Shown: positions 46,245-59,200, counted from the first letter of the stretch. The stretch is DNA of 64,000 nt from Glossina fuscipes (GCF_014805625.2 NW_023998464.1:1397564-1461563); one strand, 5' to 3'. The notes: a model not told the origin generated them from the letters alone. Numbers and translations are program-made.

Positions 46245-49017
46245 CATTCAATAAGTGCGAAGGATGATAAACATACGTAAGATGATGATTATTGGCGAAT
46301 AAGTCGATATGATTCTTAGATACAAGCAATCTTTAAAAGAGATATGCCAAAATTTCATGATATTCTGACTTTTTACAAGTTACTGTTAGTTGCTTTAGTA
46401 ACACTAGGCACGAAATCAAACACAACAAATAAAAGAAAGGTAATCTCGCTAGTATAACTGTACACATTTCACTTGCAGCTTGATGCCATCCAAAAATCAT
46501 ATATGGATTGGCCAATAATGGCGAAACCTAGAAGTTGTTTCAGGAACTTATTGAGTGACGTGTTATACATGCGGAATTAATTGTTTACATTTTGTTGCAT
46601 AATACACACTACCGTATTTAATAATGTAATACAAACTAATGAATATCCGATGGCTTATTTGACTTCTCGTTGGTCAGTTATAATTGTAGTAAAGTACACA
46701 ATATAATTTACTAACATAACGCGCGCAGGTGCATTTTAGAAATTTCACTATTTGAGGTTTAAAACGTTAATTAAAATAAAACCTTATTGTTGACGCTTAG
46801 CCGAAAATTTCGTTTAACAAATCACTCTCTGATAGGCTTTGGTAAACATTTTATAAATAATTGAAATACTTACGCTAATCTACAGACTGCCGACGATGTT
46901 GTTTTTATTGCTATTACCACGTCGCCTAAAAGATATCCGCGCACTATATAATTTTCATGCCTCAAATTTGGGAGGCGAAAATGATGTGGCAACTGTTGTT
47001 TGAATATAAACAATGCATAGAAACTTTTGCATTGCGGTTTGGTTTCATTTGATCTGGAAATTTCTGTTGAATTAATCTCTGCTAAAACGAAAAGGTGTAG
47101 AAAGCTTGATGAGTAATAAGCTATTAAATCGGGAAGACAAGTAAAATTTCGGCATACCCGCGAAAGTTTCTCGTGAATAAGCCGACGGTGTCGGTGGATG
47201 GAAAATTACATTAGATTGATTCTTTCAAGATACTCAATGCAATGAGTAACGAATTGGTCAAGATGAGCTTGACCGGTGTATGTGTAATCATGTAATTATT
47301 CAAAGACTTTACAAATCTAAAGGCTTCTACATGTTTCTAAAGCGAATACAATAAAAAAAATTGCCATATAAAGAAGACGAAAATCAGACGGAGAGGAAGT
47401 AGACAGTAGGCTTGGTAGAAAAGTAAGTATGTTGTGCGGCTCACGTTATGCCTCACGGGTAGTTTATGTATTTTCAAGAATGTCAAGAATTTGGCCGGGT
47501 AAGTTTAAAGTACTGCTTTATTCTCTGCAGAATTTCCTGCATATCTGTAAGTTAGCTTAAAAACAAGACTTTTAACCAGCAACCGCGCAGAGCTTATTGC
47601 GATGAAATTATCTTGTTAGTCACACATTCGCCGAAGGTCCTTGGGAGAAGTGATGTATGACTTCTTCGCCTTACTTTATTATATGAATGGATTTTTAACA
47701 TGTCGATTGTAAAAGGCTCAATACCTCATTTCGTTTAAGGCATACAAAATGCTATTGCTTTGGATGAACAATTCTTTATTCTTCAATAATAGATGCGTGC
47801 ATGTGCTTTATCAATGAAAATCTGATAAAAATATTGCGTAGTTTAGTTTAGATAAATATAATAAAATTAATTATTACCCTTTATAGCGTCATTTACTCTC
47901 ATTTACTTATTTATTTATATTGAATTTTTTAAAACGATTGCAACATTCGGAAGGAAAGTTCAGAGACTCCATAATCCGCCTCTCTATTCGGTTATCCGCT
48001 GTCCGTCAGTGTAGTGCGTAGTAGTTGTAAAAACGAAGCCTTTACCTTCACATTTGTTAGAAACGTGGAAAATTCTTGGACACATTTGGTATTAAAAATG
48101 ATCGATGGGCATGCCTACAAGAATTAACAAGCTGAGAACCTAACTAACATTCTACCACATATAATAAAAATATATATATATATATAATAATAATATAATA
48201 AAATCATAAAACTATCCACGTGTATCCTATAAGTGATAATACTTGCACAACAATTGAAAAAATCACCCACGCCCATCCAAGTTTGTAGAGTATGGAAATT
48301 CATTTTTTTTTTTCAAATTTTTTTTTACAATAAACTTGAGTGGCGTGCGTAGAAAAGATTCGGTCAATGTTGAAGGTAATTATTTTACTTTTTGTTTTTT
48401 GCTTCAGCAACCTGTTGCTCTTAATTTTTCTCCGTAAAACCAAATTTAAGAGATAACTTAATTTAATCATGACCAGAATTATAAATTTCAAATAAATTGA
48501 GGAAAATGAACCCATACTGAGAGTGAGAGCGTAAACAAGACTTGATTACTTTGATGAAATTATTTGCAGCCACAATAAATGTGTTTGAGAAAACAAAAAA
48601 TAATTATTAAATTTATATTTATTTTGATTTAATTACTTTTTTGCTCTTCCTTCTTTTTTCATATCGATTTAATCTCGTATTTTAGAAGAGTTTAATATGT
48701 AAATTTTTTGTTTCTCAAACGTTCTTTTGTGTGGCCTTAATATAAATCATTAAAATTCTATGCAATATCAAGTTGCATCGTACCGAACAACAAATCCATT
48801 TTTAGACATACCGCACGCATCCACACACACAAACGTACACATAATATTTGTAGATGTTGATATGCACGTACGTATACGTACGTTGACATAAATGAAAGGC
48901 ATATATAATTAAACATTTTCTCTCGGCATACATTTGTATTGCATGTGATTATTTCCTGTTATTTGAATGCAGTGTAAGTGCACAAGTGTTGCTTACTTAT
49001 CCATATACTCGCATAAA
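46245..49017. other. Noncoding stretch
   Basis: AT-rich with a TA/TAA simple repeat at 48170-48204. No gene or dispersed repeat supported. Confidence 0.5.
48170..48204. repeat. (TA)n then TAA-type simple repeat
   Basis: About nine TA units running into TAATAATAATATAATAA. Not accompanied by an I-like tail block. Confidence 0.9.
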
Positions 49018-49100
49018 CATATATATATACATATATATACATATATATATGTATATATATATACATATATATGTATATATATATATACATAATATGTATA
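49018..49100. repeat. TA/ATAC-type simple repeat, self-complementary
   Basis: About 80 bases of alternating TATA interrupted by CATA and GTATA. Because ATAC and GTAT interruptions alternate, several inverted-repeat pairings are possible. Frames through it give Tyr-Ile repeats. Confidence 0.93.
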
Positions 49101-49218
49101 TTCACACATAAATACATATACAATTTGCACAATTGTCAAAACACTTGCATTTACATAAGTGCGCCTCTGTATGCAGCACCATCACCACCACTTCACTTAC
49201 AAGTATGCACTCGTACTA

Positions 49219-49260
49219 CTTCTCTCTTTCTCTCTCTTTCTCTCTCCATTTCTCTTTCTC
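49219..49260. repeat. CT-rich (TCTC/TTTC) microsatellite
   Basis: Imperfect pyrimidine tract on the plus strand. It encodes Ser-Leu runs in the overlapping frame, which is not a gene. Confidence 0.92.
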
Positions 49261-52016
49261 AATTTTTGTTCTCTTTTCTTCTCATTCGATTCACCAATTT
49301 TGAACAGCCACACATCTATGTAGACATATTTGCGGATAATTACAACCGCAAAATTGTTTCTATGACATGTTCGGGGTTACATATGGTTAATGATTGTTCT
49401 TAAACCTTAGTATGAATAAGTTGTTCGTAAATGTATTCGTAAATAAACATTTATTTGCATACAGCTTATGTTAGGAGGGGCTTTTGACGGTAAGGTGTTG
49501 TCTGTGTATTTGTAATAGTTGTTTAACAGTCTATTTTTGCTTCATATTCATTACGTTAAGGCCAATCGTCAAGTCAGCAATTAATTACGTTTCTTGAAAA
49601 TGCTTCACTAAGTCTATTATTTAAAAAGAGTTCTCATTGCGACACGAATAAAATTTATCCATAAAGTGAAAAGTAAAAATAAACAAGCAAAAGTAAAAAG
49701 ACTACTTTGCTGGCGCTACTTAATCTACTGGGTCAGGAGAGTCAAATTACAGACTTCACACTTTCAAAGGTAAATTTGTTTGCCTAATCCAATTTACAAA
49801 TGTTTACTAACGCATTCGCTGCGTTTTATTTTTCAAATTTAAAGAAATTTATTCTGCTTTATGAGTAAGATCCTTAAAGCGTTGCGATTAGATGCCCGCC
49901 ACATTTGTAGCCAGTAAACATGCCTTCACACATTGTTTTGCTCTCTTCTCTTCCATTGTTTTCCACACTTCACTTTTTGTTACGCTAATTTTCGCTTTCA
50001 GCATTCTTGCTTCCATTGCCCTTACGAATGTTCATTTATGTCATGTTTTTCGCGCATAAATCGATAATTATCTGTATGCAAGTCAAACACTGTCCGTTAG
50101 TTTGTTAATTAGGACGGATAAAATGTCCTGATTACGGCTCTGTCAAGAGTGTGCCGTGGTCACGCCACGATAGCAAAAAGTGTGACAACTAAAAAAATTT
50201 TTCATTCAAAGCAAAAATGATTTTCCCAAATTCGTTAAAGAGAAAGTACGCAACTTGGTCGAATATGTTTAAAAAATATGAGAATCTATTCAGTGAAATT
50301 AAATATCTTGGAAAATCGCTTCCCGGTAAATAACCAATATCCCAGTTCATTCGGGCTTTTGCGAGCAATCGCCACCCAATTTGTTTCCCTGGCAGTTTTT
50401 GTGAAGATACCTTACAGTTGAGCAAAAAAATCGTTGAGAGCACCGTGGCGGAACGCGGCATTTCTTTAGACACCCTACACCACTTTCTTTAACCTTCAAA
50501 AGCATATTGTTGCCAATTGTATACATTACAGTTTCATTTCCAAACTTTCATGTTTGCTCTTCCGAACGCATGCTAATAACCGTAAACAATGAATCATATC
50601 TGACGGCAAAACTTGATTTACCTTCGGCTCTTAAGGTAAATCCTTTTTTTTTACGTTCGAATGGTTCGGGGATAAAGATCATTGTGTTACTTAGAGCGAT
50701 ATTTTCTACTTTCGGGTTTAGGGTCTGAGCAAATCGAAACTGTCAACAGATATGACGAAAACTAAAACAAGCAAAGTGAAAGGTGACAACGTCCGTAGGG
50801 GAGGAGTTGACCTGACGCAGCAGCGTTTTGGGTAGGTATAGAATCAAAATTACAAGTCGCAAGTGATGTATAAGATTATTTTGTGACGTGATTGATAGGG
50901 GAGCGACCAATCAATTCATGGGTATTGTATAAAAAGAACAACCCAAAGCTTACAGCAACTGATTATAGATCAGAACCTGCAGACATATTGCGTTCTTACA
51001 TAATGTAGGGAGACAGAAGCTCAAAAAAACTGAGGTCCTAAGAAGCCTGTCCAGCCAAAAGGTATACGGACTTAGGGTATAGGCCTCAATGAACAAACGT
51101 GCAGCTGCAAAAGATGTTCGTGGACCCATTGTTTTGTGCCACAACAAAAATCGCAATTGCTTTGCTGTATTTCGTTCGCACATAAACATATAACCTTTTA
51201 TTTGCGACTACAATAACTTTAGTTATATGCGGATGTTGTTGCCATAAGTCTACGTATATGCCTTTCTTTATGTTGCGTAAACACAGTATTCTAATGATCG
51301 GCTACCCCGAAAAAGGATGAGCAATAAACAATGAATACTATATGGCACTTTTGGAGCGATTGAAAGAAGGAACTGCTAAGAAAGCCCTCCAAATGGCAAA
51401 TATATGTATGTATAAATAAGTACCCTTTCAACAAGACAATACATGCTGTCCCAAGTCAACGATTACAATGAAAAAATAAATAAAAGCTCAATTTTTTATG
51501 AGATTAGAGTCAAGGAGGAAGTGGTTAATAATAAAAAAATAACAAAAACTCTTAAAATCATGTAATCGTGAAATGTTGCTACACGTGAAAATTGCCAGAG
51601 TCTCAGCGAAGGTTGCGTATGAGGTCATGTTCAGAAATGCATCAACACATCCTCGCCTTTGACCGGTGGTCGTCTTAATACGAGAATTTTTTATACTTCA
51701 ATACCTATCTTTATATAAATCTAAAATATTTAATTTCTTCGTTCGCTAGTGGAATGGTATTCTCGAACGCTTTTAAAGCAATGCCGATGGTATACGAGTA
51801 GAACTGTCTTAATTTACGACTGATAATATAAATGTTCAAAGAGCAACAACCAGACATTGCTGTCTAGACATTAAGACGCCGTAAAAGAAATATGCGGTGA
51901 ATGTAAAGCAAAGAAAGAAGAAGCAAAAAAAAAAAACACGTTCTAATGAAGTTTGTGTTAAAAGTTTTTTTTTTTTGCTTTTACAAAAAATATAACAAAA
52001 TCATATAATTAGCTCC
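49261..52016. other. Noncoding stretch
   Basis: The 94-codon minus-strand frame at 50189-50473 and the 79-codon one at 50950-51189 have protein-like composition but no family I recognise and no start or splice evidence. Nothing else. Confidence 0.45.
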
Positions 52017-52043
52017 TGTGTGTGTGTGTGTGTGTGTGTGTGT
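52017..52043. repeat. (TG)13 microsatellite
   Basis: Thirteen uninterrupted TG units. Confidence 0.96.
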
Positions 52044-52710
52044 ACGTGCGTGTGCAAATATTATTTTAGAGTTAAGCAAACAAAAGCAAATGTTGAACCA
52101 AAATGGAATAAAAACAAAAACTAACCACTTTTTACCGCAATAAAAAGATTTACTCCAATATGACGTAAAATAAAAGACTAGTTAAAGAAGCAGCAGCATA
52201 TTATCGATGTTGGAAGAGGCAGTCAGAAACAGGAAAACAAAAAGAAATCTAATTACTGCAGTAGTAATTATTAACTAGCTCATGAAAAGTGAGGAAAAAA
52301 ACTTAAAGTGCGCGCAAAATAGTTTTTTTTTCTTCCTTAATATCATTTGTAAATCGATTTATTCTATTTCGGTATTCTTTGCGGCTCACTATTTAAAACT
52401 GCTACAGATTTCATTGAACTTTTTTGCATTTTGCTACAAACAACGCATAAATAAATGGTGGGCGCACTAGCGCAAAAAGATTTTCCCTTCTCTTCTGCTC
52501 CCCCTCTTATTTAATGCAAATTTATTACAATTTCGCTATATTCACTCGTATAGGTATGTATATGCATTTGCATGTGTATGTATTTCATTTAAGGGAATGT
52601 TTTGCACTTCATTTATTATTCATTATGAGTGAATAGTGTTTTGCTTATGCTTATTGCATCTACAATTGTAAGTTCCTTGCCATAGCAGTGCTGATGTGTT
52701 TATATGTTAT

Positions 52711-52711
52711 T

Positions 52712-52748
<37 letters not shown>
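52711..52748. repeat. (TG)n microsatellite, interrupted
   Basis: About 18 TG units with one TT interruption. Confidence 0.95.
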
Positions 52749-52750
<2 letters not shown>

Positions 52751-53519
52751 CTGCGGAGAGTTAGTCATAATGTGCACTTTACATACATTTGCAAAGTAGT
52801 GGCAGAATTTCTCTAGAGATTTATTTTAGTTGCTATTCAACAAACACCAAAACATATTCTTTGAAATATGGAGAAAATAACACAAAAGCACAAGTGCAAC
52901 GCTGTATTATGTTCATTGGACTGTTTAGTTGTGTGTATGACTATTGTTATACCACCATTACCACTATTTATGGAGTAGACATGCAAGTGAATCCACAAAA
53001 TATATTTAGATTTGTTTGCGCATGAAGAATGGAAATGTTTCTCACACCATCTAGGTCATAAATAGAAAAAAGAACAACAACAAAGCGAAAGAAAAGGAAA
53101 ACAAATAAAAATCTGTATTCACCTCAGATATCTACGAATTTATTGAAAATCGCAAATTTCCCCGTACTGTTATATAAACACGCGATTGACACAGCTGGTG
53201 CTTCCTTTGCGTGGTCTTCCTTATGTACTGATGTTGAATTGGATATATTAACTCGTCAGCAAAAAAATTTCGAATCGTTAATACCCTGCCGGCGTTGTTT
53301 TCCTCTGGTTCATTTAGGAACTGAATGTATCGTTAGGCATCTGCTGCGCTTCAGAATAAATTGGAAATACTTTGAAAATTGGTATTAAAATTTTATCCTT
53401 AATTGTAAGGAAATCGGAATCCGTTTTTGGACTGTTCGCGAGGTGATCCTAACGAATGTTCAGGTATTCCAGTAAAGTAAAGGCGCTATAATGCAGTTAT
53501 TTATACAACGACTTTTCAA
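52749..53519. other. Noncoding stretch
   Basis: Frames at 52789-53025 and 53143-53388 have no recognised motif. Confidence 0.45.
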
Positions 53520-53730
53520 AATAAGGCCTGGTATGGAACGTGATCGAAGAAGAAGCGTTCAACAGCGTTCATTCTAGGCCAAAAGACGTGGGTGCACCTT
53601 ATTGAATTAAAATGTCTCGAAAATTGCGATAGATATTAAGAGGTGGTTCTATTTGAAGTCCTTCTGAGCCTTGCATACATCGTAGCGCAAAGCTCAATAC
53701 AGTTTTGTAGCACAAGTTGCGTAGTATATA
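53520..53730 (+). repeat. Family A repeat, degenerate
   Basis: Shows AGCGTTCATTCTAGGCCAAA, ACGTGGGTGCACC, AAAATGTCTCGAAAATTGCG, then GAAGTCCTTCTGAGCCTTGC and an end-like AATACAGTTTTGTAGCACAA. The GACGGAC core is deleted. It ends exactly where a family B start begins. Confidence 0.55.
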
Positions 53731-53930
53731 GTAAGCAAGAAATTTATTTATGTTCGACTGGGCCCGAATCTCGTGCACCCATCACCACCATTCATACGGC
53801 CATCTTACCTTATCGTGCTGTGGTAAGATAAAACCGGTATTGCAACTTATTTTGCTATTAGATCAGTGTTAAGGAGTTTCGGAAATTTGAAAGGAATAAT
53901 TTACCGAATAAAATTTAGCTTGAAATAAAA
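53731..53930 (+). repeat. Family B repeat, 5' fragment
   Basis: Starts GTAAGCAAGAAATTTATTTA, with TTCGACTGGGCCCGAA as the hairpin-like block and CACCCATCACCACCATTC after it. It matches the start of the copy at 54297 (CCACCATTC, then GGATCAGTATTCAAGG-like sequence). An internal hairpin ATCTTACC...GGTAAGAT lies at about 53801-53828. Confidence 0.6.
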
Positions 53931-54295
53931 AAAGTGAATGTTAACAGTGCTGGTTTTTCAAAAACTCGTTTCTTCGAATTGAGAAGGAAGTAAACCTCAA
54001 AACGTTATAAATACATAAACGCGTACTAGGATACGAGAGGATTTTAAGAACTATGTTAGTTTTAATCGTATGGCAATTACTGGGCCTTTTCTTGCGAAAC
54101 ACACGCGGACCTGTGGATAAAAGAAAGTAGCTGAACGAAACTATTATCTTGAGCTTCTGAATCATGTGTATGGAATGATAAATACATACGGTTAGCTGTA
54201 CACGATGGTTTAAGAAAAGGCCCCAAATTTTGGTATAAAGTTATGGGGAAAAACGACGCTTCATTCTGTCCGATGCATAACTGAAATGAAATCAA
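53931..54295. other. Short noncoding stretch
   Basis: Lies between two family B copies. Nothing recognised. Confidence 0.45.
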
Positions 54296-55155
54296 ACAAG
54301 TAAGAAAGTTATATACGACTGAAGCCGAACCTTGTGCATGTACCACCATTCAATTTATCGCACCAGCAGGAGAAGTCATTATATATGTGTAAGTTATTAT
54401 TTTTGGATCAGTATTCAAGGGTTTTCGAAGATTTATGTGATTTCATTTTCATAGAATATATATTTTTAATCGTGGGCGTGTGGTTCTATTTCCATTTTTA
54501 GAATGAAAATTCTATGCCAAATACAGCGCTCTTTGCCACTATAATTTAAAAATAATAAATAGAACAACGTGAACACCTAAGACAACTAAATTTTGCTATT
54601 TAACTCTAATGAATGGGCGTGCTCCTTTGCCTCAATTCGAATGGAGGACATTGTATCCTCAGAATGTGCAGAGGAACTTTCAAAATTCTGTCTTGTTTAA
54701 TTTATGAGAAATAAGCAGAAAATTTCAAGAAAGTAAAAAGAATAAAAATGCACTTGCCAACAATTTTGTGTGGGCATGTCTGGTTTCCCAATTTTGAATA
54801 TAAATAGTGAGATCCTCAATAAAATAAATTTAGAAAATTGAAACCCGTAAATTTTTACTTAGAAACAGATGTGTTTTCAGTTTGTATTATGGTCGGGCCC
54901 TTTAACCGATTTTACCGATTTACAAGAATAATCTGCTTCTTGTGCTATATTAGAAGTCGATATGTCAAGTTTTACCTGCAGGATCACGTCAATAACACAC
55001 ATCCACTTAGACGGACTGACGAGGCTAGCTCGATACAGAATTCAATCCTGATCAAAAATACATCTATAACCCTTTTATAAGGTCTCTGAAGCTTCCTTTT
55101 GAGTGTTGCGAGTATTGTGACATAAAGAGCATTTTCTTCGATGACCATCCTATAC
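54296..55155 (+). repeat. Family B repeat, full length
   Basis: Starts ACAAGTAAGAAAGTTATATA, with CGACTGAAGCCGAA and TGTACCACCATTC. Contains GTGGGCGTGTGGTTCTATTT-type sequence, TTAGACGGACTGACGAGGCT, CTGATCAAAAATACATCTAT, GTCTCTGAAGCTTCCTTTTG and GAGTGTTGCGAGTATTGTGA. It ends TTCGATGACCATCCTATA, where the expected GATGGGTATA has mutated. The LTR begins four bases later. Confidence 0.68.
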
Positions 55156-55158
55156 TAT

Positions 55159-55653
55159 TGTTACGAAAATCCCAAATCCAGTTGATTTCAGCTAAGACAT
55201 TTTCTAAAATAATAAATTCTTTACAGAAAAAAGAATTCAAATGTAAATTTGCGAGGCGTCATGCATCTGCAGACCGATGAAAGCGATTAGCGGAAAAGCA
55301 GACAGGTAAAAACAAAGTGCATATTCGCAGGTGCGTCATGCAGCTGCAGGCCGATGAAAACGGTTACCAACAAAAGCAGGTTAACGAATTAAGAATCAAG
55401 TCCTAAAATTAGGTTCTAGTAGTATGATGGCAAACTTGTATATAAATAGAATATTTGTGAAAGACAGGAGAGTAGAAAAAGAATATTTGAGTTAAGCAGT
55501 CGAAAGTGTTGCCAAAAATAAATTGTGAATAATCCTACATTAAAAGAAATATAATTGTAAATAAAAGAACTTTGAAGTGTATTTCTTTTGATCAAAATAT
55601 CTGCGATCTAGTGATACGGACTGTATCTTATAAAAGCGAATTTCCTAACAACA
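55159..55653 (+). mobile_element. Probable 5' LTR of a gypsy-like retrotransposon
   Basis: Begins TGTTACGAAAATCCC and ends CTAACAACA, the usual TG...CA boundaries, directly followed by a primer-binding site. Inside are a TATA box (TATATAAATAG, 55439-55449) and two AATAAA signals (55517-55522, 55560-55565), in the order expected for promoter, start and polyadenylation signal. The first part holds two diverged direct repeats with a period of about 76 bases (GGCGTCATGCATCTGCAG... at 55255 and TGCGTCATGCAGCTGCAG... at 55332). No second LTR occurs in the window, so boundaries are inferred, not proven by an LTR pair. Confidence 0.65.
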
Positions 55654-55669
55654 GGTGTCAGAAGTGGGA
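55653..55669 (+). other. Primer-binding site, tRNA-Leu-like
   Basis: AGGTGTCAGAAGTGGGA differs by one base from TGGTGTCAGAAGTGGGA, the complement of the 3' end of an insect tRNA-Leu including its CCA. It would prime minus-strand DNA synthesis. It lies immediately after the LTR, as it should. Confidence 0.65.
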
Positions 55670-55687
55670 CCGTGGAAACCAAGAGAA

Positions 55688-56218
55688 ATGGTGAAATTAG
55701 AAGAACTCAAAGTGGATCAGCTCAAACAGGAGCTGGGAAACAGGAACCTTCGTACAACCGGTACCAAAGCTGAATTAAAACAAAGACTGGTCGAATAGCT
55801 AGAAAAAGACGGAGAGGACCCTTCGATACTTGAATTCGAATATTATATCGAGGGAAGGGAGCAAGCTGACAACTTGGCAGGAACAGAAAATGCAATTATA
55901 GCAGGAAAAAAACACAGCGAAGATGAAGGCGAAGATAGTGCAAGTATATCAAACGTTATGCAGTTTTTACAACAAATGCAACAACAAACGCTACAAATAG
56001 AATCAAAAATTAACGAGAAAATTCAGGAAAATCAACGCATTCTGCGAACACATATAGACGAAACGTACCAGCAATTCGACGTCAAAGTTAATGTGCTAGA
56101 AGAAAAAGTTGATAATGCGATAGACCAGTTGGATGCTAGAATAAATGCCCAAGAAGAAGACGTAGAAAGTGAAAGAAAATGCCTTACCTGGAATCAACTA
56201 GATGTGGGATTTCCGTAA
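55688..56218 (+). pseudogene. gag N-terminal fragment with SAP-like motif
   Basis: From the ATG at 55688, 36 codons read MVKLEELKVDQLKQELGNRN and on to TGTKAELKQRLVE. This fits the SAP motif (a short helix-turn-helix that binds DNA; pattern LKV.ELK.EL..R.L...G.KAEL..RL). A TAG at 55796 breaks the frame, which otherwise continues open to 56218: an acidic linker, then a Gln/Glu-rich, heptad-like coiled coil (about residues 95-165, MQFLQQMQQQTLQIE and onwards). The fragment ends KCLTWNQLDVGFP and a stop. Neither the capsid major region, zinc knuckle nor pol follows, so the element is truncated. Position 35 bases after a 5' LTR and primer site supports gag. The protein would package element RNA. 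The SAP and coiled-coil call is by eye. Confidence 0.7.
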
Positions 56219-59200
56219 CACGTAACGATACGTATGATACGATATGATATACCAAATGATATATTGTGAGCAACGTGCTGTTCAACTTTGCTAACGTCTT
56301 TTGAAAAGTGGACAAACCTAAAACCGCAGGGAACCATATTGAGATGCGTTTACAGCGGGCCATGCAACTTTTCCTTGATTTTGAACAAAACTTATCGTAC
56401 GACTAATAATAATGTGTGTCACATTAATTTTCCCATAATCTCTTTTAGTCTATTACGGGTACAGCCGCTTAATTATCATCACACAGATTGTTTACTCATA
56501 TGTCCTTCTTCTCGCTCTATACAAATAGAACGAAATACAAATGTAAACAATTTGAGAAAATTGAGCATTCGTTGTTTTGTTGTTGTTTAATGTTATACCA
56601 ATATATTGTCTACCTTTGGGAATAAACTGATTTGGGCAATCATTTTAACAAATAACACTTAAATCGTTGAATACCTTTGCATTTTAAAGCCAACGCGATA
56701 AATTTCGATAAACTTAATACTATGGAAGTTTGATTACGGTAAATATAAAATGTAATCTCTTCACTTTTGAAGGTTTCCTATTTGACCTTCAGAAACCTTT
56801 AGCCAAAGCTACCCGCATTCGTTTGCCTTGTATGTAGTGCAAATGTTGCTACGTCAGTTTTTCTTATCTATTGCCACCGAAAAGGGGAATGTGCGAATAT
56901 TTTACGTGAGTTCCCTTATTACTTAATTTAACGAGAGCGCGAAAGGGTTTACTAATATTTCTTCTATTTTTTGTTTGCGCTTCATATGCGTTCGAATTTG
57001 CGAAATCTCCAAACAAAAAAAAAAAAAAATGAAAAGAAGAAGAAGAAGGAGAAAAGTATACGTACCTTTCGTATTGGAAACAAGCAATTTTCAGTTCAAT
57101 AAAAATAAAATGCCATCAAATTTTATTTATACAGCATTTCGTTATCTTTAAACAGCTTAACGCCCGAAAACAATGGCTAATACACCGCTGTGGAAAAGCG
57201 CACCTAAAGCACCGGAGAATTTATTTGTTCTTTTCTCGATACAATACAAAATGCGGAATACTTGTACAATTCGTTAAACAAATACCTTGCCACTGCACTG
57301 CACTATTTAAACAATGATGCAGAAATCTTCAGTAATTTTGTTGAAAGAAAAAAAAAATCGAAAACTAAGACAGGACTTTTAAAACAGGATACACTAATAG
57401 AAGTGATAATAGCAGTAGTAGTAGTAGTGGCAGAGAACGAACATTTAGCTGTCATTGTGAATCATTGCTAGATTGAAACAAAACCATTTCAAAGATATGA
57501 AGCGTATAGAAGAAGAAGAGAAATGAAAGAGCAACAAACCACAAGGATATATTGTGGGGTATTAAGCTTTGTACTCTTCAAATAGAAAAAAGAAATGATA
57601 CCTAAACCCTTGGTGGATCTTTATTTAGTATTCTTTGCCCTGCTCTTTTCTTCTTCTTTTTTTGTTCTTGTTCTGTCCTATGCAATCAAACAGCAGCAGA
57701 TATTTCCAAATAAGCAGACAGCAGCGCTATACCATACGTATTGTACGATGCAACGTGTGTAAGCACGTATACATAAGCAAATGTAAGCTGATGTATGGCT
57801 GGTTAAAAGTGAGGAAGATAAACACAAAAGCAAAAAAAAAAAAGAAAAAAAATAAAAGGAATCGTTAGGTAAACCGCAGCATACGAAAATTCAATCTTTA
57901 AGAAAAAGTTTAAATAAACGTGCAAACGTACAAAATGAAAGAGATTTATTATCATTCCTGCTTGAGAGAGTTGTTTTTACTAGTAAGGCGGATGTGCATA
58001 AAAAGTGTCCTCAGCTGTGTGTATTGGTTTTAAAACTTACACAAATTTGGATGTGTAAGGAATTCCTTCATAAAGGTTAGTGAAAATGTTTCTGCAACAA
58101 GATATTATTACAAAGAATGTTTACCCAAGCTTAGGCAAGTATGACTTTCAAAGCTATTGTGGAATTCTTTGAACATTTTGCTGTACTAATTGCTAGAATA
58201 ACTAAATGGTCTCCAAGTTATTATTAATTTAGCGTTTAAGCTCAGTTCTTTTAGGTTTCCAAAGAGAAATGCCGGATTTCTTTCAAATGAACCGACAGCA
58301 AATATTAAGGACCCTAGAAGCAGAGAATCGTTTGACTATGAAATGGCAGTTTAAAAGCTCGAGTCTTAAGACAGGAAATGACTGCAAGGTGTCTCAATTC
58401 TCAGGTTCGGGCATAAGATATTGCTCTAAGTGCAATGCAATGCAAAAGTAGAAATGCCACGCAGGCCTATGAATTAAACAACATATGCTAATAGCTAGTT
58501 TAATAACTAGTTGACCTGTTGTAGTGAGCGAAGAATAGTACCATAGTGCCATAGTGCACAAGCGCTCTACCAGTTACATTTTTTTATTTATTTGCGCGAA
58601 CATGTACACAAATGCTCTTATCTCATATTTTATTTATATAATATTTTATTACTTTTGATCGTGAATCCATGCAATCCATTTTTGTTTATAGGAATTTTCG
58701 TAGTGAATAAGTTTTTTTGGATTTGGGGATTTTGTACAAAAACTGAATTTTCTTTTTAACAAAGATAGAGAAAACATTGCACTAAAAGTGTAAATTCTAG
58801 AGAGAACGTTTTGCAATTCATTTTAATATTTCCCATATCATAGTCCTTAGTTCGACAGTTGTCGTCGGATTTCTCCTACCCAAAAGCAGCACAGATTGCA
58901 TACGCTGTTGATAACAGCCATTATAACTCCAATATATACAGTCCATGTTCTCTTATTTCCTATTAAACTTCCTTAATTAAGGCAATGGCATGTTTGTCAT
59001 TATTATTGACAGCATTTAATATTTCTGTTTAATTACGATTTAAATATTCTTAACCCTTTCGCGATGGCGCAACAGTATCAATATAATGTACTGTTTCCCA
59101 TGATAAATTTGCAGAAAATAAATGCACCCTTTTCGCCTCAAGGCGTTAGAAGACTCTGGCTGAGACAACAATCGCTATTAAGCACCAGGTAACTGTCGTG

